From NCBI RefSeq assembly GCF_030272895.1, contig NZ_JALRNF010000029.1:17307-81306 (forward strand): a stretch of DNA of 64,000 nt, in the 5' to 3' direction. Shown here one piece after another: positions 1-8,480 of this stretch (within the stretch, counting starts at the first letter, position 1; every line of letters begins with the position of its first letter). The translations under genes were made by a program, and so were the position numbers. Under the pieces are notes generated by a model. That model saw nothing but the letters and a program-made list of their open reading frames with translations. It searched no databases and was not told the origin of the DNA. Source of the DNA: Pseudomonas sp. BGr12 (GTDB lineage Bacteria; Pseudomonadota; Gammaproteobacteria; Pseudomonadales; Pseudomonadaceae).

Positions 1-219
1 GGAGCCCGGGTCACGCGAATCGGTGGTGCTGCCCCCGGCCAGGCCCATGCGCAGCACGCCGCCGGCCTTGGGCGTCTCCTCGGCCCAGCCACGGCTGGGC
101 AGGCCGAGGGAGAAGGCACCGGCCACGGCCGCCGCGGCCGCACTGTACTTGAGAAAATCCCGACGCGGCAGGCCGCCGTCGTGCATCGCTTGAGTAATCT
201 TGTTGTTGTTATCGCTCAT
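1..219 (-). CDS. Partial ABC transporter substrate-binding protein (family 5), Tat-exported; N-terminal 73 residues only
   Basis: Only the beginning of the gene lies in the window; it runs off the left edge. The translation starts MSDNNNK and carries a twin-arginine signal: LPRRDFLKYS followed by a long Ala-rich hydrophobic stretch and an A-x-A-like cleavage region near residue 47 (GWAEE). The mature start, PKAGGVLRMGLAGGS, is typical of SBP_bac_5 dipeptide/oligopeptide binding proteins, which deliver peptides or similar solutes to an inner-membrane ABC importer from the periplasm. The family call rests on about 25 mature residues, so the ligand is unknown. A CA-rich AACAACAACAAGA stretch (198-210) lies just inside the start and looks like an Hfq/Crc binding site. 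The gene is divergent from the Rrf2 regulator at 474. Confidence 0.75.
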   Translation of the reverse strand, partial: MSDNNNKITQAMHDGGLPRRDFLKYSAAAAAVAGAFSLGLPSRGWAEETPKAGGVLRMGLAGGSTTDSRDPGS

Positions 220-368
220 GGCATTGCCCCTGAAAAACCGCAGAGAAAAGGATTCAGTCGACCTCGCACGCATCGATGGTGCAAATATTTGTATTTGTCA
301 TCGTGACAATTACATTAGACTCAACAGCACACCGCTGCCAAGCCCCCACGGGGTGCTTTTTGCGATCG

Positions 369-460
369 CTGTGGGAGCGGGCTTGCCCCGCGATTGTGGT
401 TTGTCAGTGATTGCAGTTTGTCAGTAAGATCGTTTCGCGGGGCAAGCCCGCTCCCACAGG
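369..460. repeat. REP pair (inverted)
   Basis: GTGGGAGCGGGCTTGCCCCG reads forward from 369 and its reverse complement ends at about 459, with some 37 bases between. This is the common Pseudomonas extragenic palindrome. It lies just upstream of the Rrf2 gene, so an upstream in-frame start at 411 would translate through it and is unlikely. Confidence 0.9.
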
Positions 461-473
461 GAAATTTCAGCCG

Positions 474-914
474 ATGAGCCAGTCGACCCGCCTGATCACC
501 GCTTCATACATTCTGTCGTTCGTGGCCGCCAACGCCCCGCAGAAACTGCGCACCGAAACCATCGCCAAGTGGGTCAAGACCCACCCCACCCGCGTGCGCA
601 GCCTGGCCTCGCAGATGGTCAAGGCCAATATCCTCAAGTCCTGGCGCGGCGCCAACGGTGGCCTGACCCTGGCCCGCCCGGCCAGCGAGATCACCCTGCG
701 CGAGGTGTACGACGCGGTGCAGGAAAGCTCGCTGATCGCCGAGAAGATCGACAACCCCTTCTCGGGCCTTGAAGATCACTGCAAGGTGTTCGAGGTGTTC
801 ACCCGTCTGTTCGCCATGCTCGAAGCCAACATGCGCCTGGACCTCGGTGCGATCACCGCCGACCAGTTGTTCGTGGCCTTCGACAAGCCGGTGGAAAAAG
901 CCGAGCAGGCCTGA
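474..914 (+). CDS. Rrf2 family transcriptional regulator
   Basis: This 146-residue protein has the Rrf2 winged-helix fold: a helix-turn-helix around residues 10-60 (TRVRSLASQMVKANIL) and the family wing signature WRGANGGLTLARP. Rrf2 proteins bind DNA as dimers; several use an Fe-S cluster held by three cysteines (IscR, NsrR). Only one cysteine is visible here (EDHCKVF), so an Fe-S cluster is unlikely and the signal is unknown. The ATG at 474 was chosen because the longer frame from 411 reads through a REP element. The gene stands alone, divergent from a peptide-type binding protein and convergent with the aldehyde dehydrogenase gene. Its targets cannot be told from the sequence. Confidence 0.85.
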   Translation: MSQSTRLITASYILSFVAANAPQKLRTETIAKWVKTHPTRVRSLASQMVKANILKSWRGANGGLTLARPASEITLREVYDAVQESSLIAEKIDNPFSGLEDHCKVFEVFTRLFAMLEANMRLDLGAITADQLFVAFDKPVEKAEQA

Positions 915-935
915 GCCTGCTCGTTTGCAGCACCC

Positions 936-2345
936 TCAGACCTGCATGGCCTTGATCTCGACGAACTCGGCCAGCCCCTCCTCGCCCCACTCGCGGCCAT
1001 TGCCCGACTGCTTGTAGCCGCCGAACGGTGCCTGGTAGTTGAAGGCGGCGCCATTGATGAAGCATTGCCCGGCACGCAGTTGCCGCCCCAGCGCCATGGC
1101 CTGCTCGCGGCTGGCGGCCCAGACGCCGCTGGACAGGCCGAACGGTGAATCGTTGGCCAGCTCGATGGCCTGGGCCTCATCGCGGTAGGGGATCAGGCAC
1201 AGCACCGGGCCGAAGATCTCCTCCTGGGCGATGCGCATGCGGTTGTCGACGTCGGCGAACAGAGTCGGCTGCACGTAGAAACCACGCGCCGCTCCCGCTT
1301 CACCGCCGCACAACAGCCGTGCGCCCTCCTCCTGGCCGATACGGATATAGTCCAGCACCGTGCGCCGTTGGCCCGCCGAGCACATGGGGCCGAGGAAACT
1401 GCGCGGATCCTGCGGATCGCCCATGACCAGGCTGCGGGTCTCCTCCAGGGCGATTTCCAGTGCCTCGGCATAGCGGCTGGCGGGCAGCAGCATACGGGTC
1501 AGGGCCGTGCAGGTCTGCCCGGAGTTGATCATCACGTCCTGCACGCCGTAGCGCACGGCCGCTTGCAGATCGGCGTCGGCGGTGATCAGCAGTGGCGACT
1601 TGCCGCCCAGCTCCAGACATACCCGCTTGACCGTCGGCGCTGCGGCCTGGGCCACCCGCACCCCGGCGCCAGTGGAGCCGGTGAACGACACCATGTCCAC
1701 CTGTGGATGCTTCGCCAACGCCTCGCCGACCTTCGAACCGGGCCCGCTGACCAGGTTGAACACCCCGGCCGGCAAGCCGATGGCTTCGATCATCTCGGCC
1801 AGCAGGAAGGCGTGCAGCGGGGTTTCCTGGCTCGGCTTGACCACCACGGTGCAGCCTGCGGCCAGCGCCGGGGCCAGCTTGCCGATCAACTGGTGCAGCG
1901 GGTAGTTCCAGGGGTTGATGAAGGCACAGACGCCCACCGCCTCGCGGTACACCAGGGAGTTGCCGACCTCGCGCACCTCATCCATCAGCCCGGCCAGTTC
2001 GATGTACTGCTCAAGGCCGACGATCGGCCCCTCGACCTGCACCGCCTGGCACCACTGCACCGGCATGCCCAGTTCGGCCGTGATCACCCCGGCCATTTCC
2101 CCGGCGCGCTGTTTCAACTGCTCGGCCAGTGCGCGGATGTAGCCGGCCCGCACGCTGGACGGTGTGCGCGACCAGCCGGCAAAGGCCTGGCGCGCTGCCG
2201 CCACCGCACGATTGACGTCCTGCTCGTCGCCCAGCGGCACCCGGCCGATGGCGGTTTCACTGGCCGGGTCGATCACCTCGGCAAGGCCCTGCCCGGACGG
2301 CACCTGCCAGGCGCCGTCGATAAACAGTCGTGCGTACTCACGCAT
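936..2345 (-). CDS. NAD(P)-dependent aldehyde dehydrogenase, probably 4-guanidinobutyraldehyde dehydrogenase
   Basis: This 469-residue protein is a full-length ALDH-superfamily enzyme. Visible are the cofactor/active-site segment FINPWNYPLHQ, the general-base glutamate in LELGGKSP, the nucleophilic cysteine in NSGQTCTALTR and the C-terminal EIFGPVL motif. It oxidises an aldehyde to the acid in the cytoplasm. The start codon lies inside the end of aruH (ATGCGTGA, 8-nt overlap), so the two are translationally coupled. Since AruH and AruI turn arginine into 4-guanidinobutyraldehyde, the natural inference is that this enzyme makes 4-guanidinobutyrate. In P. aeruginosa that step is credited to a separate, broad-range dehydrogenase (KauB). 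Substrate is inferred from context only; the ALDH family call is firm. Confidence 0.85.
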   Translation of the reverse strand: MREYARLFIDGAWQVPSGQGLAEVIDPASETAIGRVPLGDEQDVNRAVAAARQAFAGWSRTPSSVRAGYIRALAEQLKQRAGEMAGVITAELGMPVQWCQAVQVEGPIVGLEQYIELAGLMDEVREVGNSLVYREAVGVCAFINPWNYPLHQLIGKLAPALAAGCTVVVKPSQETPLHAFLLAEMIEAIGLPAGVFNLVSGPGSKVGEALAKHPQVDMVSFTGSTGAGVRVAQAAAPTVKRVCLELGGKSPLLITADADLQAAVRYGVQDVMINSGQTCTALTRMLLPASRYAEALEIALEETRSLVMGDPQDPRSFLGPMCSAGQRRTVLDYIRIGQEEGARLLCGGEAGAARGFYVQPTLFADVDNRMRIAQEEIFGPVLCLIPYRDEAQAIELANDSPFGLSSGVWAASREQAMALGRQLRAGQCFINGAAFNYQAPFGGYKQSGNGREWGEEGLAEFVEIKAMQV

Positions 2346-3528
2346 GGACCTTGCCCTCCATCAGTTCCGCCGTGCAGCGGGCAATACGCTGGCAGGCATC
2401 GCGCAACGGCTCGGTGTCCAGCACCAGGCCCAGGCGGATATGCCCGGCGGCGCTCGGTCCGAAGGCTTCACCGGCCAGTACCGAGACGCCATGACGCTCC
2501 AGCAGCTGCTGGGAAAACGCCTGGGCACTGAGCCCGGTTTCACGGATATCGACCATCACGAACATGCCTCCATCGGGCTTGAGCGCCTTCAGGCCCGGGC
2601 AATCGGCCAGGCATTCGCAAACCAGGTCGCGGCGCTGGCGATAGGCTTCGCGCATGGTCTCAAATTCCGGCAGTTGCTGTTCCAGCGCCACCACGGCGGC
2701 ATCCTGGATGAAATCGGGCGAGCCATAGAGCATGCACAGCGCCAGGTTCTCCAGGTGCGCGGCCAGCGCCGTCGAACCCACCACCCAGCCCACCCGCCAG
2801 CCGGTCATGGCATGGGACTTGGACAGGCTGTTGAGGGTCGCGGTGCGCTCGGCCATGCCCGGCAGGCTGCCGGGGCTGATGTGCTCGCCTTCGTACAACA
2901 GCTCGCTGTAGACCTCATCGGAAATCAGCCAAAGATCATGGCCGATGCACAGTTCGGCCAGGGCCTCCCAGGTGCTGCGCGGCAGGCTGGCCCCCGAGGG
3001 GTTGTGCGGGCTGTTCAGGGCCAGAGCGCGGGTGCGCGGGGTGATGCGCGCGGCAACGTCCTCGGGGCACACGCGAAAGCCGTTCTCCGGGCGCACCGGC
3101 ACCGGGATCACCGTGGCGCCGCAGGCACCGAACACCGCTTCATAGGTGACATACATGGGTTCGGCGACGATCACTTCATCGCCCGGGTTGAGTACGCATT
3201 GGGCCACGCAGAACAGCGCGCACTGGGCGCCGGCCAACACCGTCACCTGGTCGGCGCTGACTGCCTGGCCGCTGCGCTGCTGGTGACGGCGGGCAATGGC
3301 CTGGCGCAGGGCCAGCTTGCCGCGCACGTCGGCGTAGTGGGTGTGGCCGCCCTTGAGGCTGTCGATGGCCGCCTGGACGATGGGTGCCGGGGTGTCGAAG
3401 TCCGGGTCACCGACCGACAGCAGCAGGATGTCCTGGCCCTGGGCCTGCAGCTCCAGGGCGCGGTAGTGAATGTCCCAGGCGGCGGCGCCGTCACCGGCGA
3501 TACGTTGAGTCAGATCGGAAAAACGCAT
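2338..3528 (-). CDS. aruH: Arginine:pyruvate transaminase AruH
   Basis: This 396-residue fold-type I PLP aminotransferase has the Schiff-base lysine in LNSLSKSHAMTGWRVGW, the phosphate/PLP segment SPHNPSGASLP and the ISDEVYSELL motif. The N-terminus (RFSDLTQRIAGDGAAAWDIH) and much of the rest match my memory of P. aeruginosa AruH closely. AruH transfers the alpha-amino group of L-arginine to pyruvate, giving 2-ketoarginine and alanine, the first step of the ATA pathway, which operates mainly when the arginine succinyltransferase route is blocked. aruI lies 27 bp upstream in the same direction and the aldehyde dehydrogenase overlaps its stop. Residue-level similarity to AruH and the aruI neighbour make the call strong. 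Confidence 0.93.
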   Translation of the reverse strand: MRFSDLTQRIAGDGAAAWDIHYRALELQAQGQDILLLSVGDPDFDTPAPIVQAAIDSLKGGHTHYADVRGKLALRQAIARRHQQRSGQAVSADQVTVLAGAQCALFCVAQCVLNPGDEVIVAEPMYVTYEAVFGACGATVIPVPVRPENGFRVCPEDVAARITPRTRALALNSPHNPSGASLPRSTWEALAELCIGHDLWLISDEVYSELLYEGEHISPGSLPGMAERTATLNSLSKSHAMTGWRVGWVVGSTALAAHLENLALCMLYGSPDFIQDAAVVALEQQLPEFETMREAYRQRRDLVCECLADCPGLKALKPDGGMFVMVDIRETGLSAQAFSQQLLERHGVSVLAGEAFGPSAAGHIRLGLVLDTEPLRDACQRIARCTAELMEGKVHA

Positions 3529-3555
3529 GGCAAGCTTCCTGAATAAGAGTGGACG

Positions 3556-5160
3556 TCAGCGAGCGCAGGCATGCTTGAGCTCGACCAGGGTCACGCCGTT
3601 GCGGGCAAAGCCGGCCGCAAGCTCGCGTTGCAGTTCATCCAGGCTGTGCGGCTGGGCGACGGTGCAGCCGAAGGCCCGGCCCAGCCCGGCAAAGTCCGGG
3701 TTGCGCGGCAAGACGCCGATGGGCTCGATATCAAGACCCAGCATGTCGTCGCGGATCTGCCCCAGGGCATCGTTGTTCCACAGCAGCACCACCAGCGGGC
3801 GGTCCAGCTCTTCCACCGCAGTGGCCAACTCCTGGGCGGTGTAGAGGAAGCCACCGTCGCCGACCAGCACCAGCCCCGGGCGATCGGTGGTGGCGAACAT
3901 GCCGCCGATGCCGGCCGGCAGGCCGTAGCCCAGGGTGCCGTAGCCGGTGGGGTGCAGCCAGCTGCGCGGCGCCCGGCTGGCGAACGCGTAGTTGCCGGTG
4001 TAGGCCAGCTGGGTCATGTCGGTGCTGATAAAGGCGTTGTCCGGCAGTACTGCCTGGATGCGGTCGAGGATCGCCTGGTGGATCGCCTGCAACGGACCAT
4101 GGCCTTCGCGCAGCGCGCCACGCAAGGCGGCCACCGCTTCGATGGCTGCAGCGGGATCACGGTTGATCTGCGGCAGATGGTCCAGCAAGGCGGCAACGGT
4201 CTGTTGCGCGTCACCCTGCAGGGCCAGCGCACAAGGGTAGAAATCGTTGAACTTGCGCGGGTCGATGTCCACCCGCAACAGCTCGCCGTTGAGTGGCAGG
4301 CGCTCGCGCCAGAAGTCGGTATCGGCCATCTCGGTACCCACGGCCAGGACCAGGTCGGCCTCGCCGATCAGGTTCCAGCCGGGCTCGACGCACAGGCTGG
4401 CACCGGCGTTGAGCGGCGCGTCCGGGGCCAGCAGGCCCTTGCCGGCCACGCTGGTGAACAGCGGCGCCGCCAGGCGCGTGCTCAGTTGCTGCAACACGTC
4501 GGCAGCCTGCAGTGCGCCGCCACCGGCGATAATCATCGGCCGCTTGGCCGCCGCCAGTTTCGCCGCGGCCTGCTCCAGCACGCTGCTGGCCGGGACGCCC
4601 CGACCTGGCCGGCGCACCACTTCACCGCTCCAGTCGCGTTTGACCGGCGCGGCCAGTACATCCAGCGGCACCGAGATATGCACCGGGCGCGGGCGTTCGC
4701 TGTCGAACACCGCATAGGCCCGGGCGATCAGCTCCGGCAGGTCCTCGGCGCTCAGGGCCACGGCGGAAAACGCCGTGATCGGCGCGGTCATGGCGCGCTG
4801 GTCCTGGGTTTCATGCAGGCAGCCCCAGCCCTTGCCCAGGCTTGCGGTGTGGTTGACGCTGGAGATCACCAGCATCGGGATGGAGTCGGCATAGGCCTGG
4901 CCGATGGCGGTGGCGGCGTTGGTGACACCGGGGCCGGTGATGACGAAGCACACCCCCGGCTTGCCGCTGACCCGGGCGTAGCCGTCGGCCATGAATCCGG
5001 CGCCCTGCTCGTGGCGGGTGAGTACATGGCGGATGCCGCTGCCGGGCAGGCCGCGGTACAGCTCCAGGGTGTGCACCCCGGGAATGCCGAACACGGTGTC
5101 GACGCCGTAGTTGGCCAGCAGGCGCACCAGGGCCTGGCCGCCGGTCAATGGAGTAGTCAT
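3556..5160 (-). CDS. aruI: Thiamine-diphosphate 2-ketoarginine decarboxylase AruI
   Basis: This 534-residue member of the acetolactate-synthase-like ThDP family has an N-terminal pyrimidine-binding domain with the catalytic glutamate in RHEQGAGFMADGYAR, a central domain (about 190-320), and a C-terminal pyrophosphate domain with the GDGG...NN metal/ThDP motif (GDGGFLYTAQE to LLWNN). AruI decarboxylates 5-guanidino-2-oxopentanoate (2-ketoarginine) to 4-guanidinobutyraldehyde and CO2. The ATG at 5160 is preceded by GAGGAA at good spacing; a TTG two codons upstream is less likely. The ribosome site overlaps the end of the acyl-CoA synthetase gene, so the genes are coupled. A biosynthetic acetolactate synthase is improbable given the adjacent aruH. 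Confidence 0.92.
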   Translation of the reverse strand: MTTPLTGGQALVRLLANYGVDTVFGIPGVHTLELYRGLPGSGIRHVLTRHEQGAGFMADGYARVSGKPGVCFVITGPGVTNAATAIGQAYADSIPMLVISSVNHTASLGKGWGCLHETQDQRAMTAPITAFSAVALSAEDLPELIARAYAVFDSERPRPVHISVPLDVLAAPVKRDWSGEVVRRPGRGVPASSVLEQAAAKLAAAKRPMIIAGGGALQAADVLQQLSTRLAAPLFTSVAGKGLLAPDAPLNAGASLCVEPGWNLIGEADLVLAVGTEMADTDFWRERLPLNGELLRVDIDPRKFNDFYPCALALQGDAQQTVAALLDHLPQINRDPAAAIEAVAALRGALREGHGPLQAIHQAILDRIQAVLPDNAFISTDMTQLAYTGNYAFASRAPRSWLHPTGYGTLGYGLPAGIGGMFATTDRPGLVLVGDGGFLYTAQELATAVEELDRPLVVLLWNNDALGQIRDDMLGLDIEPIGVLPRNPDFAGLGRAFGCTVAQPHSLDELQRELAAGFARNGVTLVELKHACAR

Positions 5161-5170
5161 GTTCAATTCC

Positions 5171-7270
5171 TCACGCCTTGCCCAGGCGGATCAGGGCGTC
5201 GACCGCGGTACTACCGTGCGGGCCGACCATCAAGGGGTTCACATCCAGCTCCAGCAACTGGCTGGCGTTCTCGCAGGCGTAGTCGGCCACCGCGCCGATC
5301 GCCGCGACCAGGGCGTCCAGATCGGCCGCCGGACGGCCACGGAAGCCTTGTAGCAAGGTGGCGCTGCGCAGGCTGAGCAAGGCCGCGCGGATGGCGCCCT
5401 CGGTGGTGGGCAGCAACAGGCTGGTGCTGTCCTTGAGCAACTCGACCAGCACGCCGCCGGCGCCAATCACCAGGGCCAGGGCGAAATCGTTCTCGCGCTT
5501 GATGCCGACGATCAGTTCGGCCAGCGGCGCTTCGGCCATAGGTTCGAGCAAGACCTGATCGAACGGTACCTCGGGGGCATAGTCGGCAATCCGTCCACGC
5601 ATCTGTGCCAGTGCGCGGTCCAGGGCGTCGGCATCGCGCAGGTTCAGGGCCACGGCACCGGCTTCGGTCTTGTGCGGCAGTTGCGCGCTGACGGCCTTTA
5701 GCACCAGCGGGTAACCGACAGCGGCGGCATCGCCCTGCGCCTGTTCCGGTGTACTCAAGCGGCCTGCCGGAATGGGCAGCCCGAACGCCTGCAGGGCCTG
5801 TTTCGAATCCCATTCGTTGAGCAACTGACTGTCCCCTGCAAGCGCTTGCGGGCAGAGCGGCACCAGGGCCGACTCACCGCGATCAAGCAAGGCCTGGCGG
5901 CTGGCCTGATAGGCCGCGATACGGCCCCAGGCGGCCAGGCCGTCCTCGACGCCTTGCAAGGCAGCGATGCCATGAGCGTGCAGGCGCTCGCGGGCACTGG
6001 CCGGCAGCAGCTCGGGAAAGGCCGAGGTGACGAAGCCGATCTTGCCATGGCGCTTCAAGGCGGCGCAGTACAGCTCCAGCAGCAGGTCGCACTCCTTGCG
6101 TTCACCGGTAAATTCCGCCGGGTAGTCGAGCACCAGCATGGCCGCGTCGGCCTCGGTGCGCAGGGCACTGTCGAGCATGCGCTCAAGCGCTGCGCCGTCG
6201 CCCCAGATCGCCGTGGTGAAGTCCAGCGGGTTGACCAGGTTGGCGTAACCGGGCAGCACCTGGGCCAGTTCGTCGACCTGGCCTTGATCGAGCTTCGGCA
6301 GGCTCAGCTGGTTGCGTTCGGCATAGTCGGCAATCAGCCCGGCGTCGCCGCCGGAACAGGCCAGGGCGATCAGGCTGCCACCTTTGGGCAGGTTGCCGCA
6401 GGCCGCGGCCTTGAGGGTTTCGACAAAGCTCACCGGGCCGCTGACGCGAATCACCCCCAGGCGTCGGAACAGGCTGTCGTACAGGGCGTCGGAGCCGGAC
6501 AAGGAGCTTGTGTGACTCAACGCCAGTTCGGCACCGATCTGCGACACGCCGGTTTTCAAGGCGATGATCGGAATGCCCTTCTCCAGCGCCTTGTGCGCGG
6601 CGCGGGCAAAACCGGGCACATTCTTCAGCCCTTCCAGGTGCAGGCCGATGGCGGTCACCCGCGGCTCGTCGAGCAGCGCATCCATGAGCTCGGCAATGCC
6701 GATCTGCCCCTGGTTGCCGACCGAGGCCATATAGGCCACCGGCAGCGAGCGGTCGCTCATCGACAGGTTGTAGGCGAAGTTGCCGCTCTGGGTGAGGATC
6801 GCCACGCCCTTCTCCACCGCCTTGCCGCCATGGGCCACGGGCCACAGCGCACTGCTGTGCAGGTAGTCGAGCAGGCCGTAGCAATTGGGCCCGAGCAAGG
6901 CCATGCTGCCGGCGGCCTCGATCAATTGTTGTTGTAGCGCCTGGCCTTCGGCGCCGGTCTCGGCAAAGCCCGAGGCGTAGCAGATCGCCCCGCCCGCCCC
7001 CTTGGCGGCAAGCTCTCCGACGCAGGTCAGGGTCAGCTCGCGGTTGGTGGCGATGAAAACGGCATCCGGGCCACAGGGCAGCTCGGCCACGCTACGCACG
7101 CAGGGCACGCCATCGATGCTGTCGTGCTGCGGGTTGACCAACCACATCTGCCCCTGGTAGCCGCCCTCGGCACAGCGCTTGAGCGCCCGGGCCATGCTGC
7201 GGCCACCGACGAAGGCCAGGTGACGCGGCGCCAGCAGGCGCTTGAGGTTGTCACGAATCGACTGCGACAT
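5171..7270 (-). CDS. NDP-forming acyl-CoA synthetase (fused alpha-beta, ATP-grasp)
   Basis: This 699-residue protein has an N-terminal CoA-binding Rossmann domain (from LAFVGGRSMARAL), a succinyl-CoA-ligase-like middle with the phospho-histidine segment ELALSHTSSLSGSD, and a C-terminal ATP-grasp domain (GYPLVLKAVSAQLPHKTEAG). Enzymes of this type make an acyl-CoA from acid, CoA and ATP with release of ADP and phosphate through a phosphohistidine. It sits between the acyl-CoA dehydrogenase gene (18 bp upstream) and aruI (10 bp downstream). The position suggests a substrate derived from arginine, possibly 4-guanidinobutyrate, but that is inference. Start ATG has GGAGAA in front. Some relatives are acetyltransferase fusions; I see no GNAT domain here. 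Confidence 0.88.
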   Translation of the reverse strand: MSQSIRDNLKRLLAPRHLAFVGGRSMARALKRCAEGGYQGQMWLVNPQHDSIDGVPCVRSVAELPCGPDAVFIATNRELTLTCVGELAAKGAGGAICYASGFAETGAEGQALQQQLIEAAGSMALLGPNCYGLLDYLHSSALWPVAHGGKAVEKGVAILTQSGNFAYNLSMSDRSLPVAYMASVGNQGQIGIAELMDALLDEPRVTAIGLHLEGLKNVPGFARAAHKALEKGIPIIALKTGVSQIGAELALSHTSSLSGSDALYDSLFRRLGVIRVSGPVSFVETLKAAACGNLPKGGSLIALACSGGDAGLIADYAERNQLSLPKLDQGQVDELAQVLPGYANLVNPLDFTTAIWGDGAALERMLDSALRTEADAAMLVLDYPAEFTGERKECDLLLELYCAALKRHGKIGFVTSAFPELLPASARERLHAHGIAALQGVEDGLAAWGRIAAYQASRQALLDRGESALVPLCPQALAGDSQLLNEWDSKQALQAFGLPIPAGRLSTPEQAQGDAAAVGYPLVLKAVSAQLPHKTEAGAVALNLRDADALDRALAQMRGRIADYAPEVPFDQVLLEPMAEAPLAELIVGIKRENDFALALVIGAGGVLVELLKDSTSLLLPTTEGAIRAALLSLRSATLLQGFRGRPAADLDALVAAIGAVADYACENASQLLELDVNPLMVGPHGSTAVDALIRLGKA

Positions 7271-7288
7271 AAGTATTCTCCGACCCGA

Positions 7289-8449
7289 TCAACGCAACAG
7301 TGGACGCAGCAGTTCGCGGGAAATGATGTGCCGCTGGATCTCCGAGGTACCCTCCCAGATCCGCTCGATCCGCGCGTTGCGCCAGATCCGCTCGACCGGG
7401 CCTTCGTCCATCAGGCCCATGCCGCCGAAGATCTGCACCGCCTCATCGGCGACCTTGCCCAGCACCTCGCTGGCGAACAGCTTGGCCATGCCGGCCTCGC
7501 CGTCGGTCATCGTGCCCTGGTCCATCTTCCAGGCGGTGTGCAGGGTCAGAAGCTCAGCAGCGCGGATCTGCGTGGCCATGTCGGCGAGCTTGAACGACAC
7601 ACCCTGGTAAGTGCCGATCGGCTGGCCGAACTGCTTGCGGTCCGCCGCCCATTGCAGCGACACATCCAGCGCCCGCTGGGCCTGGCCGACGCAGTTGGCG
7701 GCGACCATCACGCGCCCGGCGGTGAGCCAGGCGTTGGCGACTTCCCAGCCCTTGCCCACTTCGCCCAGCACCTTGCTGGCCGGCACGCGGCAGTCGTCGA
7801 AGAACAGCTCGTAGGTGTGGTAGCCACGGTTGCTCACACACTTGGGCCCGCGGCGGATGGTCATGCCCTGGGTGCCACGGTCGACCAGGAAGGCGGTCAC
7901 GGCGTTGCGCTTCTTGCCGTTGTGCTCGTAGGTGTCGGTCACGGCGAAGACAATGGCGAAATCGGCATGCCCGGCGTGGCTGATGAAGTGCTTGCTGCCG
8001 TTGAGGACGAAGTCGTCGCCCTCGCGCACTGCGCGGGTCTTGATCGCGTTGGCATCGGAACCGGCGCCAGGCTCGGTGAGGGCGAAGCAGTCGACCTTCT
8101 CGCCCTGGATGCACGGCAGCAGGTAGTCGTTGATCTGCTCGCCCTTGCAGGCCATGAGGATTTTCGAGGGCCGGGCGACAAACACGTGCACCGCCCAGGA
8201 GACCTTGGACAGCTCACGCTCGATCAGGGCCTGGGACAGGTAGTCGAGGCCGCCGCCACCGACTTCCTCGGGCATGTTGAAGGCGTAGAAGCCGGCGGCG
8301 ATGGCCTTGCCGCGGATCTGCGCGGCCAGTTCCGGGGAGACTTCATCGGCGCGGTCCACTGCTTCCTCGTGAGGCAGCAACTCCTTGGCGACAAAACTGC
8401 GTACCGCTTCCACCAACATTTCTTGTTCTTGGGTCAGTTGGAAATTCAT
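7289..8449 (-). CDS. Acyl-CoA dehydrogenase
   Basis: This 386-residue FAD-dependent acyl-CoA dehydrogenase has the family length and signatures: CFALTEPGAGSDANA in the N-terminal/middle domain and the C-terminal IWEGTSEIQRHIISREL with the catalytic glutamate region. It would introduce an alpha-beta double bond into an acyl-CoA, passing electrons to ETF. The ATG at 8449 follows AGGAACGACTC; a longer frame to 8557 would overlap most of the intergenic region and lacks family sequence. It lies between an enoyl-CoA hydratase and an acyl-CoA synthetase in the same operon, the three making a beta-oxidation-like set beside the arginine transaminase genes. The substrate is unknown. Confidence 0.9.
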   Translation of the reverse strand: MNFQLTQEQEMLVEAVRSFVAKELLPHEEAVDRADEVSPELAAQIRGKAIAAGFYAFNMPEEVGGGGLDYLSQALIERELSKVSWAVHVFVARPSKILMACKGEQINDYLLPCIQGEKVDCFALTEPGAGSDANAIKTRAVREGDDFVLNGSKHFISHAGHADFAIVFAVTDTYEHNGKKRNAVTAFLVDRGTQGMTIRRGPKCVSNRGYHTYELFFDDCRVPASKVLGEVGKGWEVANAWLTAGRVMVAANCVGQAQRALDVSLQWAADRKQFGQPIGTYQGVSFKLADMATQIRAAELLTLHTAWKMDQGTMTDGEAGMAKLFASEVLGKVADEAVQIFGGMGLMDEGPVERIWRNARIERIWEGTSEIQRHIISRELLRPLLR

Positions 8450-8480
8450 GAGTCGTTCCTGAAGAAGGTCGTGTAAGTAT

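Noticed and set aside
3571..5376. 601-codon open frame opposite aruI
   Set aside because: Typical GC-rich shadow; aruI on the other strand has complete enzyme motifs.
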